A stretch of 9,652 bases of DNA. It comes from an uncultured Methanofollis sp. GTDB lineage: Archaea > Halobacteriota > Methanomicrobia > Methanomicrobiales > Methanofollaceae. Of the stretch, positions 5,842-9,652 are shown one piece after another. The first letter of the stretch is position 1. Each line of letters starts with the position of its first letter. The stretch covers positions 1 through 9,652 of the forward strand of contig NZ_CALFSA010000208.1 of assembly GCF_937919355.1 (NCBI RefSeq). The letters are read 5' to 3'. The notes below the pieces were generated by a model, which worked only from the letters and a program-made list of their open reading frames with translations, did not search any database and had not been told where the DNA came from. Position numbers and translations under genes: made by a program.

Positions 5842-6290
5842 TCGCAGACAAGGCCCGGTTTCGCGCAAGCAGAAAGATCGAGCGCGTTACGGGAGTCCGC
5901 CTCCCGGACCGGGTCTTCAATACTGCGTTTCTTGAAGCGGTCGCCCCCGCGATGGGCAACCGCGCCCTCGACACCCGCGTGCGGGAGCAACTCCTCAATA
6001 TCCACCGTGACTTCCTCTCCTGCACGTGCAGGGAGAACCCGAACTGTGGGTGCCCGGAGAAGAAGTTTGCAAAGACGATCCTCGAATACCGGGAGACCGG
6101 CCTCGACCACCGGCAGATCGCAGACGCGGTCAGGGATGAATATGGCATCGAGGTCTTCCCGGCCGATATACTCTCCTTTCTCGAAGAGATGGTCCACACC
6201 CTCGAAGTGGTCAAGGAAGTGGCCAGGATCGAGGGAAAAGAAGGCCTGATGAAGGAGACGGACAGGCATATCAGGGCCGTGGAGCGGTGA
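5838..6290 (+). CDS. Small archaeal protein with a CxC-CxC cysteine cluster
   Basis: This encodes 150 residues from a GTG start that overlaps the upstream stop as GTGA, a sign of coupled translation. A cluster CTCRENPNCGC (Cys62, 64, 70, 72) spaces four cysteines as C-x-C-x5-C-x-C and probably binds zinc or an Fe-S cluster. Residues 83-118 (EYRETGLDHRQIADAVRDEYGIEVFPADILSFLEE) look like a helix-turn-helix or other helical domain, and the C-terminus is helical and charged. It is vaguely reminiscent of cysteine-cluster domains attached to archaeal superfamily II helicases (DUF5814), but I am not sure of the family. With the DUF2150 gene it forms a conserved-looking pair. A metal-bound nucleic-acid role is a guess from the cysteine cluster and helical domain. 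Confidence 0.75.
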   Translation: MIADKARFRASRKIERVTGVRLPDRVFNTAFLEAVAPAMGNRALDTRVREQLLNIHRDFLSCTCRENPNCGCPEKKFAKTILEYRETGLDHRQIADAVRDEYGIEVFPADILSFLEEMVHTLEVVKEVARIEGKEGLMKETDRHIRAVER

Positions 6291-6307
6291 TCACCACAAC
6301 GTCTCCT

Positions 6308-6704
6308 TCACCTGCAGAACGAAAAATCCGAGACCTGCGGCAGGGGGGCGAGAATTTCCATAAGGTCGCTCTCATCGAATGTATGGTATTCATGGGAGAG
6401 CAGGTTCTGGTAATATACCAGCGACGAGAGGGAGCGGTTCATCCCTCCATCAATTATCCCCCCCATTTTCCAGCAGCCTGAAGATGTCCCGATAGGTTGC
6501 CGGCGTCTCAAGATCAGCTCCCATCACCATCTCGCTGCCGAGATCGATCACCCGGTTGAGCAGGGAAAAGAGGGCCATAGAAACAGCCTAATAGGTCTTT
6601 TTATCGCGAAGAACCTCGGCCGACCGGACCTGAAACTCCTTCAGGTCGGTGCAGTAGACATTGATATCTGCAAGGATGAGAGCGATCCGCTCACGGTCGT
6701 ACAT
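6308..6704 (-). pseudogene. HepT-type HEPN toxin, degraded (amber, frameshift, lost Arg)
   Basis: HepT is the HEPN RNase toxin of MNT/HEPN modules (DUF86, COG2445-like). The frame opens MYDRERIALILADINVY at 6704, overlapping the MNT stop by 14 bp. It stops at TAG (6588-6590) after 38 codons. The homologous sequence resumes at once with AVSMALFSLLNRVIDLGSEM and TPATYRDIFRLLENGG. At a seven-C run (6458-6464) one base too many shifts the frame. The remainder continues as IIDGGMNRSLSSLVYYQNLLSHEYHTF and ends at 6308. The catalytic motif RX4HXY reads Q-NLLS-H-E-Y, so the arginine is replaced while His and the Tyr that the partner AMPylates remain. Three independent lesions make it a pseudogene. 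Confidence 0.88.
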
Positions 6705-7084
6705 CGCACTTCACCAGCATACGGTCGCAACAGCGTCTGAGAATCCGGGAAAAGTCCAGATACCCGCTGATGGTCCGTTCCTTCAGTCTCTGCAACTGCG
6801 TCTCATCACGGCAGAAGAGCACCTTTCCGTCCCTGAACACACGGTACTGAATGTAGAGAGGTAGATCCTGGAAGAGAGAGGTCATATCCCGACGCACTGT
6901 TGCTGAAGAGGTTCTCTTTTTCCTCTCTGTCGAGGGGGCGAGATCAGATGATGCAGAGATCGACATCGGAGAACGTCCTTCGCTTTCCTGTTGCTGTCGA
7001 ACCGAAGAGAATGACGGCAAGAACCGCGGTCTGCTCGACAAGCGGTCCGACCACATGCGACCATGCCTTTGTTGCTGTTTCCAT
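6691..7084 (-). pseudogene. MNT nucleotidyltransferase antitoxin, frameshifted
   Basis: The MNT antitoxin of MNT/HepT modules inactivates HepT by adding AMP residues. The likely start is the ATG at 7084, with GGGGGTGA (plus-strand 7092-7099) 7 nt upstream; an in-frame ATG at 7153 is an alternative. The catalytic motif is intact: GSTATGKRRTFSDVDLCII, that is G-S-x10-D-x-D. The frame then ends at TGA 6944-6946. One base removed there would join it to DLAPSTERKKR in the next frame, which continues through LFQDLPLYIQYRVFRDGKVLFCRDE to a stop at 6691. That segment is typical of the family, so the gene has a single +1 shift. It overlaps the start of its HepT partner, as in intact modules. Confidence 0.85.
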
Positions 7085-7149
7085 CCTCTCTTCACCCCCT
7101 TCCTCTACGAGAATGAGGATCCTTGGTTCATATAGTTTCGGCTCTGCGG

Positions 7150-7308
7150 TCATACCGTCACCGCACAACCCCCGAGGTCGGCAAGGTCCCAGATAGAGAA
7201 ACCCTCCTCCTTCAGTTTTTCTTTTCCCGGAATAGTCCGGGCGGCGATCCCCTGCGTCACCGGGCCGGAGAGTCCCTTCACCAGGGGGATCCCGATCAAA
7301 TCCAGTTC
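7150..7308 (-). pseudogene. Unrecognised coding remnant upstream of the MNT gene
   Basis: An open frame of 52 codons from a TAA at 7309-7311 to a TGA at 7150-7152 reads like real protein: LIGIPLVKGLSGPVTQG, then IAARTIPGKEKLKEEGF and SIWDLADLGGCAVTV. It has no ATG; a TTG exists. In the frame one base over, sequence just upstream reads FIKMGRYAILK, and removing a shift would join it to ELDLIGIP. The stop overlaps an ATG (7153) of the MNT frame as ATGA. It looks like the C-terminus of a broken gene, perhaps once in an operon with the MNT gene. I do not recognise the family. Coding is inferred from composition only. Confidence 0.4.
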
Positions 7309-7355
7309 TTAAGAATGGCATAGCGTCCCATCTTGATGAAAGGGACACAGAACCC

Positions 7356-7398
7356 CATAGTGATTACTTCCATAATTATTATGGTTATAATCACTATG
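7356..7398. repeat. 43-bp AT-rich near-perfect palindrome
   Basis: CATAGTGATTA at 7356-7366 is matched exactly in inverse by 7388-7398. CCATAAT at 7370-7376 is matched by ATTATGG at 7378-7384. Both pairs share one centre, base 7377, so each 21-base arm matches at 18 positions with a single three-base mismatch block. The segment is very AT-rich in a GC-rich genome. It lies about 150 bp past the wecB stop and 270 bp before the MNT start. It could be an operator, a bidirectional transcript end or a folded recombination site; nothing in the sequence decides among these. Confidence 0.75.
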
Positions 7399-7463
7399 TC
7401 AGTAGGGGGGCCTATACTGATACTGATGCTTACCGGCACGGATATTAAATCTATGACGCTAGG

Positions 7464-7553
7464 TTATCGCATAAGAGCGGCGAACTCATCAGGGCCTATA
7501 TCGGCATCTCTCAGAATTTTCCGGAGTAACACTTTTCCGAGAACGTCACTCAC
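7464..7553 (-). CDS. Short ORF coupled to wecB, possible truncated gene
   Basis: A 29-residue frame begins at a GTG that overlaps the wecB stop (GTGA) and runs MSDVLGKVLLRKILRDADIG then PDEFAALMR. The composition is coding-like and the peptide looks helical. Its length and the sudden change to AT-rich sequence after the TAA suggest the 5' stub of a gene lost downstream. The same frame stays open after the TAA through the palindrome, so one older gene across 7150-7553 is possible but unproven. No family recognised. Confidence 0.3.
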   Translation of the reverse strand: MSDVLGKVLLRKILRDADIGPDEFAALMR

Positions 7554-8611
7554 TTCCCCATCTCTCCGAGGACCCTCGCGATCTTTACCGCCGCGTCGCC
7601 CTTCCCGAAGACGTCTGAGCGCTCTTTCTCCGGGACGAACTCACGGGCCGCCCGCACGATCGCGTCGTGGTCGCTCCCTACAAGGATGTTCCAGCTGTCC
7701 TGCACGGTCTCGATCCACTCGGTCGTCTCCCGCATCGTGATGCAGGGGACGCCGAGGACGTAGGCCTCCTTCTGGACGCCGCCTGAGTCAGTGAGGATCG
7801 TTTGTGCGCTGGCCTCGAGGGCGAGCATCTCCAGGTAGCCGACAGGTTTGATGAGGCGGATACGCCGGTCTGCCTCCTCATAGAGGCCGAATTTCTTGAG
7901 CATCTTCTCGGTCCTGGGATGGCAGGGGAGGACGACGTCGCCGAGGTCGCCGAGAGCCCGCATGATCGCGGCAAGTTTTTTCGGGTCGTCGGTGTTCTCC
8001 GCACGGTGGACGGTAGCGAGGCGGTATGTTCCCGCGGAGAGGCCGAGATCGGCGAGGACAGAGGAAGCCTGTGCGACCCGCGTGTGCTCGAGGAGGGCGT
8101 CGACCATCACGTCGCCGGTGAGGTGAACGCCTCCCGTGATGCCCTCGGACCTCAGGTTCTCGACGGCGGTCTCTGTCGGGCAGAGGAGGAGGTCTGAGAC
8201 ATGGTCGGTGAGGACGCGGTTGATCTCCTCCGGCATCCGCCGATCGAAACTCCGGAGACCTGCCTCGACATGCGCGACAGGCACATGGAGCTTTGCCGCC
8301 GCAAGGGCGCCTGCAAGGGTGGAGTTCGTGTCGCCGTACACGAGGACGCAGTCTGGGTGCTCGTGGGTGATCAGGTCCTCGATGCCAGCGAGCATCGCCC
8401 CTGTCTGGTGGCCGTGGGTGCCAGAGCCGATGCCGAGGTTGTAGTCCGGGTGCGGGATCCCGAGTTCCTCGAAGAAGAGGTCTGACATCTCCCTATCATA
8501 GTGCTGGCCGGTGTGGACGAGGACCTCCTCGTGTTGTTTCCTGAGGGCGCGGGAGACCGGCGCACACTTGATGAACTGGGGGCGAGCCCCGACGACGGTG
8601 AGGATCTTCAT
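7550..8611 (-). CDS. wecB: UDP-N-acetylglucosamine 2-epimerase (non-hydrolysing)
   Basis: This cytoplasmic enzyme interconverts UDP-GlcNAc and UDP-ManNAc for surface polysaccharide or glycoprotein sugars. The 353-residue protein has the full GT-B-like epimerase pattern: GARPQFIKCAPV at 8-19, HTGQHYD at 33-39, YGDTNSTLAGALAA at 92-105 (Asp94) and HVEAGLRSFDRRMPEEINR at 114-132 (Glu116, Glu128/129). It continues with TVHRAEN at 200-206 (His202), PCHPRT at 229-234 and LTDSGGVQKEA at 273-283, ending in the family's TMRETTEWIETV. All known catalytic acids and the histidine are present, and length is normal. No Shine-Dalgarno site precedes the ATG; the leader is a pyrimidine-rich stretch. A wecC partner is not in view. 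It stands between two decayed toxin-antitoxin loci on the same strand and is itself intact. Confidence 0.96.
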   Translation of the reverse strand: MKILTVVGARPQFIKCAPVSRALRKQHEEVLVHTGQHYDREMSDLFFEELGIPHPDYNLGIGSGTHGHQTGAMLAGIEDLITHEHPDCVLVYGDTNSTLAGALAAAKLHVPVAHVEAGLRSFDRRMPEEINRVLTDHVSDLLLCPTETAVENLRSEGITGGVHLTGDVMVDALLEHTRVAQASSVLADLGLSAGTYRLATVHRAENTDDPKKLAAIMRALGDLGDVVLPCHPRTEKMLKKFGLYEEADRRIRLIKPVGYLEMLALEASAQTILTDSGGVQKEAYVLGVPCITMRETTEWIETVQDSWNILVGSDHDAIVRAAREFVPEKERSDVFGKGDAAVKIARVLGEMGK

Positions 8612-8681
8612 GCTGAGGATAGGATAGGGAGGAGGAGGGCAAGAGGGTTGCGATAAGGAGACGGTGCCATGGTCGGGTGAG

Positions 8682-8697
8682 TGTCATTCTGATGACA
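8682..8697. repeat. Small inverted repeat upstream of wecB
   Basis: TGTCAT at 8682-8687 and ATGACA at 8692-8697 flank a 4-nt centre, 71 bp before the wecB start. It could be an operator half-site pair or chance. The rest of 8612-8751 shows a pyrimidine-rich wecB leader on the minus strand and no gene or clear TATA box. Confidence 0.25.
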
Positions 8698-8751
8698 GGA
8701 CTCTGAAAGAGATATCAGCAAACCCGAAATATCACTCATTCTCTGGAGGCT

Positions 8752-9075
8752 TCAGAGTGCGCCGCATTGTCTCAGTTCGGGAGTTGCCTCGTGATGATGA
8801 ACCAGACCATATCAGGGTGACACCGACTAATGGTGAATGACAGCATTCCTTGAGGCCGATAATTATTCGCCAGGGATCTGGGCATACTGTTCCCTGATAG
8901 TATCAGGAATATTATTGCAGGCCTCACCGATCACCTCGAGGTTCCGGACCACCGCATCAAAGGTCTTTCGGTCGCTCTCGAACTCCTCTTCAGAGAGGCC
9001 GTGGATATATTCTTCAATGAGGTTGATACCTTCCAGAATATCGTCGAGAAAGAAGGTGATTCCACGCCTAGACAT
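8752..9075 (-). pseudogene. Second HepT-like HEPN toxin, broken across three frames
   Basis: The intact part starts MSRRGITFFLDDILEGINLI at 9075 and runs 70 residues through FDAVVRNLEVIGEACNNIPD to a stop at 8863-8865. This is the N-terminal half of a COG2361-type HEPN protein. The missing half follows in pieces in other frames. IIGL appears in one, SRNAVIHHH in another (holding the R-x4-H toxin motif) and DMVWFIITRQLP in the third. ELRQCGAL then runs to a TGA at 8752. At least three shifts are needed to rebuild it. The ATG overlaps the end of the MNT frame by 8 bp, as in a working module. The toxin would lack its active site unless repaired. Confidence 0.85.
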
Positions 9076-9286
9076 AGACGTGGTCACGGGAAATGGATCT
9101 CCTCAGATTTTTGCGCCGGTCGATCCCTCCTTTCAGGACGAGGGCGACCCTGAGACCAAGAAGATGTTCCAAGTCGTCCTGAAGGTCCACGACATCCCAT
9201 CCAATAGTATGTACTAGATCCACCAGGATGTCTACGTCACTCCCCTCAACCTGTTCATTCCGGGAATAGGATCCAAAGACACCGAT
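9068..9286 (-). pseudogene. Second MNT nucleotidyltransferase antitoxin, 5' end missing
   Basis: The frame from 9286 to a TAG at 9068-9070 gives 72 residues. It starts IGVFGSYSRNEQVEGSDVDI, the MNT catalytic site G-S-x10-D-x-D. It goes on through LVDLVHTIGWDVVDLQDDLEHLLGLRVALV to RRKNLRRSISRDHVYV, a full C-terminus. A TAG stands immediately before the first Ile (9287-9289), and no start codon lies between it and the catalytic motif. Relatives have roughly 20-30 more N-terminal residues, which are absent because the sequence beyond 9287 belongs to a HicB-like frame on the other strand. The antitoxin is therefore truncated at a junction. Confidence 0.85.
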
Positions 9287-9287
9287 C

Positions 9288-9542
9288 TATAAATACGCAA
9301 TCGAGATCTTCTACAGCGATGAAGATGAGGGCTTTATTGCCGTCGTCCCCGAACTTCCGGGGTGCTCCGCCTTTGGTGTGACCGAAGAAGATGCACTGGA
9401 GGAAGTAAAGGTCGCCATCGAACTCTGGCTTGCAACTGCACATCAGGAAGGAAGAGAGATCCCTGTGCCCTCTGGTCGGGAGCGTCTGAAAGACCTTCTT
9501 ATGGATGAGGGTGCTCGGTGCGAGCCGCGGGAAACGGCCTGA
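9288..9542 (+). pseudogene. HicB-like antitoxin, start codon missing
   Basis: HicB antitoxins neutralise the HicA mRNA-cleaving toxin through a partial RNase H fold domain. The frame reads YKYAIEIFYSDEDEGFIAVV, then PELPGCSAFGVTEEDALEEV and AIELWLATAHQEGREIPVP, and ends at TGA 9540-9542. Apart from the first residue or two this is a complete HicB domain with the PELPGC signature and 84 residues. In-frame sequence upstream reaches a TAG at 9267-9269 with no ATG, GTG or TTG. The codon before Tyr is ATC, where an ATG would be expected. No hicA gene is beside it. Either it is a pseudogene cut at its start, or it uses a non-standard start. Confidence 0.75.
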
Positions 9543-9570
9543 ATATTTCTAGCATTTTCAGCACAATAAG

Positions 9571-9578
9571 CCTTTTTC
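9571..9578 (+). terminator. T-run terminator after the HicB-like frame
   Basis: CCTTTTTC begins about 30 nt past the HicB-like stop, with five T residues at 9573-9577. The surrounding 9543-9597 is AT-rich and gene-free. It fits a weak archaeal terminator. Confidence 0.4.
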
Positions 9579-9597
9579 ACACCATTATTTAAAGCAC

Positions 9598-9651
9598 TCA
9601 CAACCACCGCGGCCAGGGCGCACCGAGCTGCACCACAAGGTCCCGGATCTC
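9598..9651 (-). CDS. C-terminal tail of a minus-strand gene running off the window
   Basis: Reading in from the right edge, one minus frame gives EIRDLVVQLGAPWPRWL and then TGA at 9598-9600. The 17 residues look protein-like and the GC content rises sharply from the AT-rich spacer beside it. A stretch this short cannot prove coding and the family is not recognisable. Confidence 0.35.
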   Translation of the reverse strand, partial: EIRDLVVQLGAPWPRWL

Positions 9652-9652
9652 G

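Noticed and set aside
6588..6590. In-frame TAG in HepT read as pyrrolysine
   Set aside because: The same gene also carries a frameshift and has lost its catalytic Arg. Methanomicrobiales are not known to use pyrrolysine, and no pyl genes are in view. A plain nonsense mutation is simpler.
6940..6952. Programmed frameshift in the MNT gene
   Set aside because: There is no slippery heptamer or pseudoknot-like element at ATCATCTGA, and the partner gene is also broken. Decay explains it better.
7333..7740. A 135-codon plus frame through the palindrome and the 3' end of wecB
   Set aside because: Half is antisense to wecB and half is AT-rich palindrome; the translation is low-complexity (I/M-rich then S/R-rich).
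9255..9443. A 62-codon minus frame over the HicB-like gene
   Set aside because: It is an antisense shadow of the HicB-like frame, which has a clear PELPGC signature.

Overview
The window looks like a GC-rich euryarchaeal methanogen chromosome, most likely of the order Methanomicrobiales (Methanofollis/Methanoculleus-like). The main evidence is a complete SepCysS gene, whose tRNA-dependent cysteine route is characteristic of methanogens. Archaeal Shine-Dalgarno sites of the GGAGGTG/GGTGAT type, an archaeal ThiI with three cluster cysteines, and DUF2150 and HEPN/MNT families support this. The species assignment is inference.

Left part (1-2142): the 3' end of an IS200/IS605-type tnpB and its right-end hairpin lie directly upstream of a two-gene unit. 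That unit is a 60-aa SepCysE-like helical protein overlapping pscS (SepCysS) by ATGA. A gene-free stretch of about 500 bp follows, with a T-rich terminator and two diverged copies of an intergenic repeat; one copy has a 10-bp terminal inverted repeat and a GC hairpin.

Middle (2143-6290): a GNAT acetyltransferase converges on a minus-strand unit of a NifX-like protein, LarE-type sulfurtransferase and ThiI. larE and thiI abut stop-to-start, and both proteins carry a PP-loop and a CxxC...C cysteine set, so this is probably a sulfur-trafficking operon. A divergent plus-strand pair follows: DUF2150 and a small CxC-CxC protein, joined by a GTGA overlap.

Right part (6300-9652): an intact wecB (UDP-GlcNAc 2-epimerase) is flanked on both sides by degenerating toxin-antitoxin loci on its own strand. 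On its downstream side is an MNT/HepT pair with two frameshifts, an amber codon and a lost catalytic arginine. On its upstream side is a second MNT/HepT pair with the MNT start missing and HepT broken across three frames. A HicB-like antitoxin, also without a start codon, abuts the second MNT head-to-head. Between wecB and the first pair lie a 43-bp AT-rich palindrome and unrecognised coding remnants. The housekeeping genes are intact while every toxin-antitoxin gene is damaged, which suggests real decay rather than poor sequence. I see no CRISPR array, tRNA or rRNA. The best candidates for new biology are the short SepCysE-like partner, the NifX-LarE-ThiI unit, the paired archaeal unknowns and the palindrome.
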